The notes under the pieces are model-generated. The model saw nothing but the letters and a program-made list of their open reading frames with translations. It was not told the origin of the DNA and did not search any database. Shown here piece by piece: positions 18,306-29,482 of a DNA stretch of 64,000 nt (within the stretch, counting starts at the first letter, position 1; every line of letters begins with the position of its first letter). The DNA is from Acanthococcus lagerstroemiae (lineage: Eukaryota > Arthropoda > Insecta > Hemiptera > Eriococcidae): contig CM063106.1 of assembly GCA_031841125.1 (NCBI GenBank), forward strand, positions 7,812,001 through 7,876,000, in the 5' to 3' direction. The position numbers and the translations under genes were made by a program.

Positions 18306-20726
18306 ATGTCCAAGTAAGATTTGAATTTATAAAATAATCGATTGCCATATGTATACGGCTTTTCGTGTATAAAATGAAAGTTGTATATGCGGCTGTACTC
18401 GAATTATCGATTCAACTTTATCGGCGTACGTACGTGTTCTTCCAAAAGAATTACCTATCTTGTTATTTATTTCTTGTTTTAGTTATTCAGAAAACTTACG
18501 AGAGTCTGAGAGGCAAGGGAGGATCGAAAGTACTCGTGCGGCGATAGAAGTATGCAGAGAAGATTATCTACACCCCGGAGAGTCTGAGAGGCAACGGAAG
18601 ATCGATAGTACTCGTGCGGCTGTAGAAGTATGCATGGAGAATTATTCACATGTAAAAGAAAATAGAGCGCTTGAACAACAAAATAAAGTAGGTCGTTTTT
18701 GCTTAATTAATCATCTCGTGTGTGCAGCAGATCACTATAATCTCACGTTTTTCAGATCGATGATCAGGTTAGGCGTGACTATGATAACAAGATGATGGAT
18801 CAGTATGCTATGAATGTGAAAGCTCGCGAGAAAGATAATTTGGACAAGAGAACCGAATACGGCGAATTTCTTTTGAAACAGATTAACGACAAAGAATGGC
18901 AGAAGCACAAGCAAGTTGAATCTGGAAAGACATCCGCGTTCAATAAGGAATCCATTGATCCGGTGATGTAAGATGCAACCATAGTATATTACTCTCATCG
19001 TTATCATTAATGTATTCTTCTGGACGCATGCTTGTTCTCAAAGCCGGGATAATTTCGTAACATTGTATAAACGTGTGTAGTATGAACAATTTGAAACTGA
19101 TGAAACAACAAGAAAACAGAAATGGGTTGGATGAATGTATTCGACTCAAAAACGAAAGGAAACAGGCTAGCAAGCAACAAGAGGTGGAAGAGGAAAAGTA
19201 AGCTTATTTTTTATTAATTATGTTGCTATTTGCGCTCGTCTGGTACAGAGATACGTGTAAACTCGAATGTTCTTCCGCATTCTCGCAGTGAAAGAATGGA
19301 ATATCTGAAGAAACGTGAAAACGATGGTATGAAAATTCAAGAACAGGCTCACCAACTTGCTGAGAAAAAAGAAATATGGAAGTATGAAGTAGCTTCAACA
19401 TATCGAGCTAACAACGTTCGTATTTATCAGCTTTCATATGTGAAATGTGTTTGACATTAAAGCAACGTGAAATGATTAGTCGAGTATGAGTCTCATTTTT
19501 GTTTCCCTTATAGAATAAGGCTGTTGAACGAGAGAAAAATATCGATACATTAATGGAAAAAGATTCCCTAATGGAAAAGACAAGTAATGAAAAACTAGAA
19601 GATCAGCTAAAAGCTCAGAAGAAAATCAATTACAAAAAGGAATTATTGAAGCAAATGGAAGAGAGGAACCAACTATCTGCTCAGCAAGCTGCCGATGAGA
19701 AAAAAGAATTGCAAAAAGTAAGTCTCAAAACAGATGAGATTATTTGTTGGATTGATTAACTCGTATGATACCTGAAATCTCGTTTTTGTGTCTTCTCGTT
19801 TTCTGAGCTTGTTGAACGAATCAGTTTTCTTTCAGTTCGGAAATGCACTCTTGTTGAGGCCGATTGTGAATTGACTTCATTCGCGATCAACCTAGAGTCT
19901 GAAATTGTCTGTTTTCTTTTCAAATTCAAAATTGCTGCCTTTGCGTTTAGGTTTTAATTATGAAATGTACTTATCATCGGGGAACTTGACGAAAAGTTGG
20001 TAAACGAGTCATGTAGCTACCAAATGAAAAATATCGTGCGTGAATTTAATTTATTTGCTCTAAATTAGATTTGTTCTTTATCAGGTTTAGATTTACCGAT
20101 TCCCTAATTGGTAAATTTTGGTATAGTAGTTTTTGTTAGACTATGCATTCTGATTGACTGGACAGAATGTGTATCTTTTGGTATTTTGAATGCTATACTC
20201 TGTCCATTATCTACGTCAGATGTGCGACATGAATAAACCTGAACATTTATCAATGCTTCATAGTTCAAATATGGACCCCTTGCTGGGCAGAACATAGTAA
20301 CCAACATTAATACAACGTCCGAAAAAAAGATACATTTTTGTCATTTTTCCAAAACTTTCGCTATGTGGGTTCCTCTGTTAAGCTTGGACAATGACGATAC
20401 ATGTACAATACAATCTTATGGCCTCTGATACAATACAATCTTATGGCCTCTGATACAATACAATCTTATGGCCTCTGTTGATTGCATCTTAAGAGTCTTA
20501 CTTAATTAATGTTCTGCTTCGCGTTTACTCTTATCTCCATGATTTTGTTATTTACCAACTTCATTTTTTATAGTTGTTGGCCGAGGTGGCGAAAGATGAA
20601 GAAATTCAACAAAAATTAAAAGATGAAGAAAAACAGAAGAAAATCGATTTTAATAAATCGGTTTTGATTTCACTATCTGAAAAGGCTGAACGATTGAAAA
20701 TGGATTCGAACGATCCGTGGAAATGA
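18306..20726 (+). CDS. Coiled-coil (TPH-like) protein, copy C, 7 exons
   Basis: Proposed exons: 18306-18313, 18483-18687, 18756-18967, 19081-19197, 19289-19415, 19514-19717 and 20574-20726, joining in frame to 1026 nt (341 codons plus TGA). Introns are GT-AG with consistent phases. Exon 2 contains two tandem modules (ESERQGRIESTRAAIEVC and ESERQRKIDSTRAAVEVC) with no intron between, unlike the separate exons of copy B. Exon 3 carries EYGEFLLKQINDKEWQKHK. Exon 4 (39 codons, phase 2 in and out) carries a MKQQENRNGLDE segment and is absent from copy B. Exons 6 and 7 form a long K/E/Q-rich helix ending DSNDPWK. No signal peptide or membrane span. The likely role, a ciliary or axonemal coiled-coil protein, is inferred from composition and general TPH-like pattern only. 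Confidence 0.68.
20404..20477. repeat. Three-copy 25-bp minisatellite in last intron of copy C
   Basis: The unit TACAATACAATCTTATGGCC plus CTCTGA is repeated three times head to tail. Copies A and B have a single unit at the same intron position. Confidence 0.85.
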
Positions 20727-20767
20727 TCAGACTGCTATAAATAATAATTACTATTGTGAACTTAATA

Positions 20768-20925
20768 TTATCGATTTATTGTTATTAGTAGCTTTTTCGC
20801 GCTGACGGCGTCGCTATTTTATACCGCTGATGACTGAAGACTTATACTATGGATTTATTTGTATTAGTAGCTTTTTCTCACTGAAGGCGTCTCTCTATTT
20901 TATACCACTGATGACTGAAGATTTG
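20768..20925. repeat. Tandem duplication in the 3' flank of copy C
   Basis: A unit of roughly 85 bp containing ATTAGTAGCTTTTTC and TATACC.CTGATGACTGAAGA occurs twice. The copy A flank at about 450-520 has one unit. Confidence 0.75.
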
Positions 20926-21249
20926 AGTCTCGAATTGTATTAGCGAGAGCGTGACTCAAAATATTCTTTTTTTATTTCACGAATTATCTTATTGGTGATG
21001 CGATTTTTAGTGAGGTGTTGGAGTATATGCTCATTATTGTGGCGTCTTTTTTTCCAGTTGATTTTTATATCTGTTAGGAATGTAAGAATAGGCATCGTTA
21101 ATTTAAAAAGTCATAAATTTATTGTTTATTTTCCTTTACTGAGTATTTCTTTATAAGAATTGGAGGTAACTCCAGATGCATTCATTTGAGATGATAACAA
21201 AATCTCAGTATACCTTCTTTTAACAACGGAACACTTCTGCTAATGAATC

Positions 21250-22032
21250 AGTGAACCTATAAAGTCCCACTTCGCCGGTGTAGTTTTCGAGATACCGATT
21301 TTGACAAAGTACGGTAAAATTAGTCTACGTTGGTATTTTAATCGTTTCTTATAGAAGAAACACTGCTGGATCGAATGCCGTTTACTGTTTCTCGATTGGT
21401 GCCCGCGGTTTTTCGAGCTATGTCGAAAGTACCCACCAGGGTTACCTAGTAACCAACACGTTTTATACCTAGTTACTACGTTCATCAGCCTCGTTCGGTA
21501 GTAAATTGGTAAACATCATAGATCATAAGAAGTAATTCGTTACGGCTACTCAGAGCGGTGGCGCGCTGTTGTTTACTTTGTAACCCTGATCGAGGGGAAT
21601 ATTTCATTTACGGGCATATGAAGAAATCTCAAAATGTTAGAAAAACGAAAGCGTTATCGAAAAAAAGAAATAGAAGTTTCCCTACCATTGACACAATTTG
21701 ATACATTTTTCTAACTGCACAGTTTCAGTTCCAGTAGTTCCTTTTTTTCACATACCTAAAATTGTAGAGGGCGGCTCTTTCGCGCTGGCAGTCCGTATCG
21801 TGAAATTAGAAATATTTATTCACGGAAGGAATTATTCGGGAAAGTGATGTACCAACTTCAAACGCGTTTTTCTCAAAATGCGGTTTCTTGAAATTTCAAC
21901 TTCAATAATGGTTATAATCTTCGCAAATGTTGGACCTGGCTGAATGAAGTCTCATTCGATTGAAAATTTTACACACTTTCACGCTATGGACATAACTCCT
22001 AACCGATAAAGTGGGACCTTTTTAGGTTTACT
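21250..22032. mobile_element. Inverted-repeat element inserted downstream of copy C
   Basis: The left end AGTGAACCTATAAAGTCCCA and the right end, its imperfect reverse complement finishing GGTTTACT at 22032, define terminal inverted repeats of about 30 bp. The matching flank of copy A (about 840-865) lacks the 0.8 kb, which shows it is an insertion. No transposase is visible; the duplication at the target is not clear. Confidence 0.7.
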
Positions 22033-22130
22033 AACAGGAATAGTGGTTCATTTACTCAATCTCTAGGAAGAAAGAGTTGACTGAATCTGAAGACGATAAC
22101 TGCTCTCTTACCCCTAGATTGTTACACCTA

Positions 22131-24453
22131 CATTTTTTTTTTCTTAAAGTTTGTATTTGCACTGTCTCGAGGACATTAACAAATTAGTATAGCCTTAGAT
22201 AATAATATCTACATTTGACGCGATTCCATCTACCGAGTCGCAGTATACTAGTGATTTGGGAAATCGGTTGACATATATAGAAAGCTATATTAGAATTTTA
22301 TTATTATATAAAACTGGCGACGTCCGTAGGCCACCTCCTCCGAAGTCTCGCCAGGGCAGGCAGGGTGTTCCATGAACTGAAGGGTAAGCGTATTTGGGTG
22401 TCTGTGCATCCTCTTCTCGTAGGATTGTGCTAGATGCCGAAGTACTTCCTTGACGGTCGGCAGGTCTAGGTCCTTGTGAAGGCAGTCATTGCGGACGAAC
22501 CAGCGTTCCTTCATTTTCCTGAGGATGAGGTTCTGCAGTCCCTGCAGTATGCCCAGATTGGACTCGGGTGCGCCGTAGGACCATATTGGACGCATCACCA
22601 TAACATAGAGCAGTCTTTTGTTTTCGAGCGACAGTTTGTTGTGAGCACGGAATAGCCAAAATAGGGACCGAAGTCGAGCTTTGACTTCCTCACGTTTCTT
22701 AAGTATGTGCTGCTTCCATGTGAGCCTGGCATCTATAGTGAGTCTAGGTACTTGGCATGGTTCGATGTAGGTACTTGTTCTTGGTTTACAATGACAGAGA
22801 TTGTAGGACGAGCCCGTAGTTTGGAGATATTGATCTGTATTTTCCATCGGTTCATCCAGGCGGTAGTTTTGTTGACAGCTTCTTGTAGCCGGTGGACTGC
22901 AATGTCGCAGTTTATATGGGGAGTGAGGATCGCGGTATCGTCTGCGAACGTAGCTAGCGTTGTATGCCGTGAGCGAGGTATATCTGCAGTGTATAGCACG
23001 TATAACACAGTAGCTAGCACACTGCCCTGCGGAACTCCCGCGAGGTCAGGTTTCAGGTTAAAGACGGCTTCGCCATAGCAAACCTGAAATTTCCTGTCCG
23101 TCAGATAGGATTGGAGCAGCTGAGTGTACTGAGTGGGAAGGTATTCGCTGATCTTGTGTAACAACCCTTGAACCCAGAAGCGGTCGAATGCCTGTTTGAC
23201 GTCTAAGAATATGGCAGGACAGTGTTCCTTGGCTTCGAGCGCGTTGCGAATGACGGTGGTGACTCTGTGGGTCTGTTCGATGGTTGAATGCTTGGTCCGG
23301 AATCCAAACTGGTGTTCAGGAATGAGGTTCATGTCTGTTACCACTTTTATGAGGCGACTATGGATGATCTTCTCGTAGATCTTGGAGAGCGTGGGCAAGA
23401 GTGAGATCGGCCTGTAAGATGCTGGATCTTCTAAAGGCTTTTCGGGCTTGGGGAGAAGTATAACATTCGCTGTTCTCCAAGACTTAGGAAAATAGCTCAG
23501 CCGAATAGCAGCATTAGTTATATGCGTCAGCAACACCACAGCTTTACCTGGGCATTCTGCCATGATGCGACCCGTAATAAGGTCCAGTCCCGGCGCTTTG
23601 TGCTTGTTCAGCTTCCTGCAGATAGCTTGGATTTCCTTGGAAGAGACAGGTTTCATCGTAGGTCCGACCAATTGGTGGTGGTCGGCAAAAGTCGCAGCCT
23701 TCTCAGCATCGCTGCGTGAAAACGTGTTGTCTGTATTCTTCAATGCTAGAGTATAGCTTGGAGGTTTTTTCTTTACTTTTGCTACCCTCCAGAGAATGTA
23801 GTTTGATTCCTTGCTTGGACCAAGTGAATGGAGGAAGTCTTCGAAGGTTTTGTTGCTAATTTTCGCACTTAGCTCCTTGGTTCGCTTGCTAAGGAGATTG
23901 AATAATGCACTCTTATCTGCTGGGTCACGGGTGACCTCAGCCAGCGATGTCTACTGTCTAGCTGCTCTACACTGATCAGCTTTTTTACTTCTTGCGGGTA
24001 GGAGATAGTAGCAAGGGGTGGTATCTAGGCTGGTGTTGCTACCTTGGCAGCTTCAATGATGGTCGACTGTAAGTGCTGTACTGCTATGTCGATGTCTTTG
24101 GCAGATTTGAGTTTGGTACGGAGGTCGATTTTTGAGCTGATAATTTCGCGAAAGTAGTCCCAGTCCGTATTCCTTGAAGTTAGTTGGTGTCTCCGAGCTT
24201 TGCGGAGGGTCACATTGCTAAGTGTAAGGAGAAGTGGGGAATGATCAGAGCTGAGGTCGTCTAGATTTTAAAGTTCAACATATACCCGGAGATTCCCTGG
24301 GTGAGGAAGAAGTCTATACAGTCTGGCTTCTTGGCTGTGTCAGTGGCCCAGTAGGTTGAAAGCCCACTGGAGTAGCAGCGTATGTGTCGGCTATTGATGA
24401 CCTCCTAGAGCGTCTTTCCTTTTGGGGTAATAATTCTCGAGCCCCGCAGAAGG
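22131..24453 (-). mobile_element. Jockey-clade LINE, 5'-truncated, with target-site duplication
   Basis: On the minus strand the order is endonuclease C-terminus (GSRIITPKGKTL, then KPDCIDFFLTQGIS, 24450-24240), linker, RT (23743-22733) and C-terminal domain (22847-22290). RT motifs seen are KAPGLDLITGRIM, PASYRPISLLPTLSKIYEK, IFLDVKQAFDRFW, GVPQGSVLATVLY and TFADDTAIL, so the catalytic aspartates are kept. A stop near 23950 and a frameshift near 22780 disable it. The poly(T) at 22133-22143 is the poly(A) tail of the minus-strand element. The 10-bp duplication GTTACACCTA at 22121-22130 and 24454-24463 bounds it. The uninterrupted site is in copy A near 920-930. ORF1 and most of the endonuclease are missing. 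Confidence 0.9.
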
Positions 24454-24463
24454 GTTACACCTA

Positions 24464-25009
24464 AAAATTAAAGCTTTTTTTGTATATATGAAATCGCAAA
24501 GAAAACGCTTCCTACGACCCTTGTAATTACAATAACTGTAAGTGATGAGAACTAATGTAAACGAAATCATGGGTGGATTGGGAGCTTGAAGCTACGAAGA
24601 AAATACGATGGTATCGACTCAACTTTTCATTTTTATTGTCCTTCCGTCGTGTCTTCCTCTTTGCCACCTTCCTACCTTGGCCCAAATTTCGCAAGTATGC
24701 CGACCCCCAATTCTTACGAATTGCACCGACCCACTAGGAAATTTCCCGATAACCAGGGACATACCGACGAGTTTTTCCTTGGGGGGGGGGGGGGTGAAAA
24801 CTGTGAAAGTCTCAACTTACTCAACTCAAAATTCCCAAGTATGAAAGCCAAAAAAAAGACCTTTTGACTTGGATTTTTCCAGCTCCGCCTAACTGAAATG
24901 GTAAATTTTCCCAACTGCTAAGCGAAAAATTCCTACAGGGGGTAAATCTCCCCCCCCCCATCCGGTACGTTCCTGCCGATAACTCACATGGGCAATCCAC
25001 CGTTGGCCA
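24464..25009. other. No recognisable gene
   Basis: Low-complexity runs of G (24781-24793) and C (24951-24959) lie in mixed sequence. No domain is seen in any frame. Confidence 0.35.
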
Positions 25010-26905
25010 AAATAAAAGTTATTGGAATAGTAACCTATCAATCTGTTCCACTGCAGAAAAAAATTGAGCTATTTGCTGGGTATGTTCATTGAAATTGCTT
25101 CTACTCGGAGGCAGCATAGCGATTGGAAGAGCCCTCACCCCACCCCACCAATCAAGTTGGGTAATCGAGAAAATCTGCTCCGAGAAGCCCGAAAAAGACC
25201 CATTTTGTGAATTTCTACGACTCAACTCATCAAAAAGACCTCGAATTTTTTCGTTCACTCTGCGCGAAAAATACGTCAACTGAGAATTCACTTGCCCTCC
25301 TTTCCAATATAGTTCCCTTTGCTAGGCCCCCTACTCCTGCTTAATTGGCTGTGATGATTATTACTTTGTTCCTGTCTAATGGCATGATGATTTGAAGGAG
25401 CGGCGTCGAAATGAAATTAAAAATTCTGCCGTGCTAAGTCGAAATTGTCAACACTTTTAAATTTTAGCGATTGTAACCATCAAAACCAAGGCTGTACCCG
25501 TGTTGCCCCCTTCCCCCCAATACTTGGTATCCGACAAAATGGCTTTCAGCCAGAAAATGTTGAAAAATCTACGCTGATCGGTTAGAAATTAGCAAAGATT
25601 TAAGGTTTTCTTCTTCTTTTTTTTCTTTCATTTGCTTGTCGAATGTCGATTCCAAAAATTGTCAGGACTGAGTAACGTTTTCTGTTTGTCGTTCATAACA
25701 CTTTTTCACTGGACAAAATTAATATTTCGTATATTGTACATGGTATAATTAAAGGTTTCCTGCCCCCTCCCCCAAGTCACTTCACTATGTTCCTAGTTTT
25801 AACTTCCTCTTCAGTTGTAGTAATACCTCACTGAAGCAGTACGAGCAATTGTGAATCGAAGAGTCGTCTGGGAAGAGGACCAAATATAATCTGATTTTGA
25901 GTCCCTTTCGTGAGTAGACTTATTATTTGTATTGAGCGACAGAATATTTTTTCTTCGTTAGGAGAGGGTCGATATTTTTCAGTCGGATGATTTTTCTTAG
26001 AAACAAGAACATTTTCAACCTTTTCAGCCCTGGTTGTTGCATTTCTTGGTTCAAAATGCTACAAAGATTGAGAAAAATTTTTATACCAATTTCCTCCCAA
26101 GTATTTACGTTTCGCTTTATTCCTTCAACTCATCAGTACGGCAACCAAACCAACACTGTCAATTCATACTTTCGAATGAGATAAATAAAATATCCATCCG
26201 ATGGGAAACTTTTTTCAACTCGGAATTTTTCTTCCCCCTCTGATTTTCCTGACTCCTTAGATGATATCACAATACCACATCAATATGTAAGTTTTATTTT
26301 GTATTTCTTTTTGGTTTCACTCAAGAGATGTTGGGTATATGGCGACGCACGCATGCCAAATTGGCTCCTGAGACACCGCATCCTGACCATAGGACGTTAA
26401 TTATAGGACTTCAAAAAATTTCATCAGGATCCAATTCGAGTAATGAATTTAATAAAAATATCACCCGGGGAGAGGGGCTACCCTGTATTCAGTTTTGATA
26501 TTTGTTTGACCGTACGCTGAAAATTGCGGCACGTAAATGACTGGAGGTTAGGAATTTGGAAATTTCATTAAATCTAATATAGATATTGTTTCATTGATGT
26601 TAAAAGTTGCCTCTCCTCTCCATAAGTGACGACTAGTCATTTTTGTTTTTACGGAGGGGGGTCTTGAAAAATTCCATAATAGATGACCAGAGGGTTCAAA
26701 AAAAAATTTCTGGGTGGAGGGGGTGGGATTGTACTAGACATATTAAGTACCAACGCATTCAAGATTATACACAGAAAACTTAATTTTCATTCCAACATTA
26801 AAACAAATTGGGGACGCAGATACTCTTGCCCACTTCACCCTCTCTCTAGTTCTGTGTATTTGGGAAACAGTCACCCCATCGCCCCGATAGTCACCGCCTA
26901 TGATT
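25010..26905 (+). repeat. Downstream segmental repeat, copy 2
   Basis: Diverged direct copy of 930-2561, with the same order of landmarks (ACCCCACCCCACCAATCAAG near 25140, AAAATGCTACAAAGATTGAG near 26053, ATAGGACGTTA near 26390, ATGACCAGAGGGT near 26685, AGTCACCGCCTATGATTAT ending near 26906). It also holds about 120 bp absent from copy 1 near 26420-26550 that ends in GCGGCACGTAA text like the array that follows. Confidence 0.7.
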
Positions 26906-27968
26906 ATGTATGATAATATGTAATTTGATCCTAATCTGCTAATTGTGGCATGTAAGGCTGGGGCGTTTGCTCAATAGTGAAGTTGTCAATAAGTACAATA
27001 TGAGTATCAATTCTCAACTTTTAAGTATTGTTGAACTGAATCTTCGAAGCAGTTTGACCTTAATTTACAAATTGTGGCAACTAAAAATGTGAAAAGATGT
27101 TAATCAGACAGTCAGGACGATTGTTGATAAACATATATCGACTTGAAAGTCTGAAAGGTTTCGAACTTCATTCTGATAACAACGTAAACAAACTGTGGCA
27201 TCTGAGGGTTAGACTCAAGGATGAAAATATTAATGATTACAGTGGAATGGGTACCAGTTCTTAAATTTTAAAGGATACTAATCTGATGTTTGCTGAGAAA
27301 TAAAATAACAAATGATCTAATTCCCGAATTGTGGCATCTAGAGAGGGGAAGGAGACTGAGAATGAGTAGAAAACTAAAAGGATAATACAGATATCGTTTT
27401 GTCGGTGTGAAAGTTCTCTAAGCTCATTTTTGGAAACAACTCGACTGTCAAATTGGTGTGCTTGGTTCGGAGGTTGGTTATAATGATGGCAGAACTCAAC
27501 TTTCGTAACAGTTTGAAGTTAACTTGAAAATTGTGGCTTTCAAGGTCATCGTTGAGTACGATTCGAGGGGGGGGGGAGGTCCCCAAATAAATACGTTTTT
27601 CCAAGTTGCCACTTGAAGAATCAAGAATCTAACTTATCTTCTAAAACTGATGTTCAATTCCTGGAAGTGTCTACTATTCAGTAATTCGACGGGCCAAAAT
27701 ATGTTCAGAACGTAATGGAGACCGGTTTGAACAATTTTTGAAACGTATTCTGAAAATGTTTAAAATATCCCTCAAAAAGAATTACTTTGTAAAATTTTTA
27801 AATGTACGAATAGGAATAAATTCCTTTGATTGAAAATTTTTTGATTTGTAAAGCAAGTGAGATATTGGGGTGGGGAAGAAGGTGCAAGAAAAATTTATTG
27901 CTAATTAAAATTGAGCATCTTGAAAAAGCAAGTTTTATGGGCAAAGAAAATGTGTATCAGTAATTTTG
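26906..27968. repeat. Degenerate array with AATTGTGGCA motif
   Basis: The motif A(A)ATTGTGGCA or a close variant occurs near 26940, 27070, 27190, 27325 and 27530, with three spacings of about 125-135 bp. Text between the motifs shows weak similarity (CAGTTTGA, TCTGATAAC). An outlier lies at 26522 inside the preceding repeat. No coding capacity is seen. Confidence 0.5.
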
Positions 27969-27970
27969 TA

Positions 27971-28577
27971 GGGGCAACTGTTGTACCTGGGACCAGTTGT
28001 ACCTAGGACCGATTTGCTTGTTGTACCTAGGACCACAGAAAACTTCGTATAAAACGTTATAATTTTTTTTTTTAGGATGCTACGAAGTGAAAAAAAATGG
28101 ACCCTGCGGCTATGAAATCATTGACGATATTCAATTCATTGTCAAACAATAATGTACTTATTATTTAAAAATTAAAAATTTTTCGATCCAACATGGATCT
28201 TTTCGTGTTATTGATAAAATTAGGTACATAATGTGTAAGAATAACCTACCCAAAAATGTTGTAATTTTGAAGTACTTATTATAACATTTGTACTTTCAGA
28301 TATCAAAATATACTTTCGTTTATAATTTTGTAGCTTTTAATGAGGTAGTCCTAGGTACAACATGCGGTGGGTGTTGTACCAAGGACCAAAATTTTCAGAA
28401 TTTTCAAAAAAAAAAACATAAAAAATTGAACATTTGATGTTTTTGAAGTCCGTTTGTGCGAAAGTATGCAGAAAGTGTAGCTTTATCCAACAGAACAATT
28501 CAAAAAATTTTATCACCCATACATCAGCTTACAGAGCCCAAAATGTGAAAAATGGTCCTAGGTACAACAGTTGCCCC
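27971..28577. mobile_element. MITE with TA flanks (Tc1/mariner-like candidate)
   Basis: The left end GGGGCAACTGTTGTACCTGG and the right end, its inverted form finishing CAGTTGCCCC, define inverted repeats of about 26 bp. TA directly precedes (27969-27970) and follows (28578-28579). A subterminal motif GTTGTACCTAGGACC or variant recurs in both orientations at least six times. There is no transposase. Confidence 0.72.
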
Positions 28578-28579
28578 TA

Positions 28580-29482
28580 CTAAGTGAAATGGATTTTATG
28601 AAAATCATGTTCAACCACTTTCCATGATCTTTAATTTTTTTCTGTGTGGTTACCGCAACTGTCATCCTGCTCCTCCTGCCCATCAGTATGCGTCACAGTT
28701 CGGGGAATACGGCCAAAATGTTACCAAAACCAAATTTAGCAACCTTTGGAACTAAGCATTGGTTACCCATATTAAACTTTACAAAATACTAGACCCCCCC
28801 CCCCTCATTGCATGGGCCTCAATTTCAAATATGGTTTAAATTGATGAAAGGAAAGAGATGAATAGGCCCTATAAACAATATCTCTGTGAAGTGGTAAAGT
28901 AGCTGAAAAATATGATTATTATGTATTATCTTCATAAGGTCTGTGCATCTGTGTTAGAAAGTAATATGTAATTCTCACCGGGGATATTTTGAACTCTATT
29001 TTGAGCAATTAATCCAGATACAAGAAAATTGCTAATGACCTTTTTTATGGGAAATTTAATGTACAATATACTGAAAATAAAAAACAGTAGTGTAAGAGGG
29101 CGAGTTTCACGGGAAATTGAAAAAAAAAGTGAAAATTTTCTGATATAATTTTACCACAACTGCCCTGTACTATTACCGACTGTTACCATTTTTCTGTCCA
29201 CCTCCAGTCGTGAGAAGAAAAAAAAATTTCAAAGATAGACAACTTTCCATATTTTGACCATAACTCAACCCCCTTCAAAAGTAAAAGTATGTAATCATAT
29301 CTACATATTGTCGGGTAGGTTGCCTACTTACCAGATGGAAGGAGGATCATTGCAAAAGAAACACCCTGTATATGTAATAAGCTCGAGTTCTCTACAGTTG
29401 AGAAATCTCGACTGTGGAAAATTTACAGTCGGAAAATTGGCTGCACTGAATTTTTTTTTTTACTCATCTATAGTCGAATACG
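28580..29482. other. No recognisable gene
   Basis: AT-rich DNA with short uninformative ORFs up to the 5' border of the RTE element. Confidence 0.35.

Noticed and set aside
21250..22032. piggyBac-type element
   Set aside because: No TTAA duplication at the borders.
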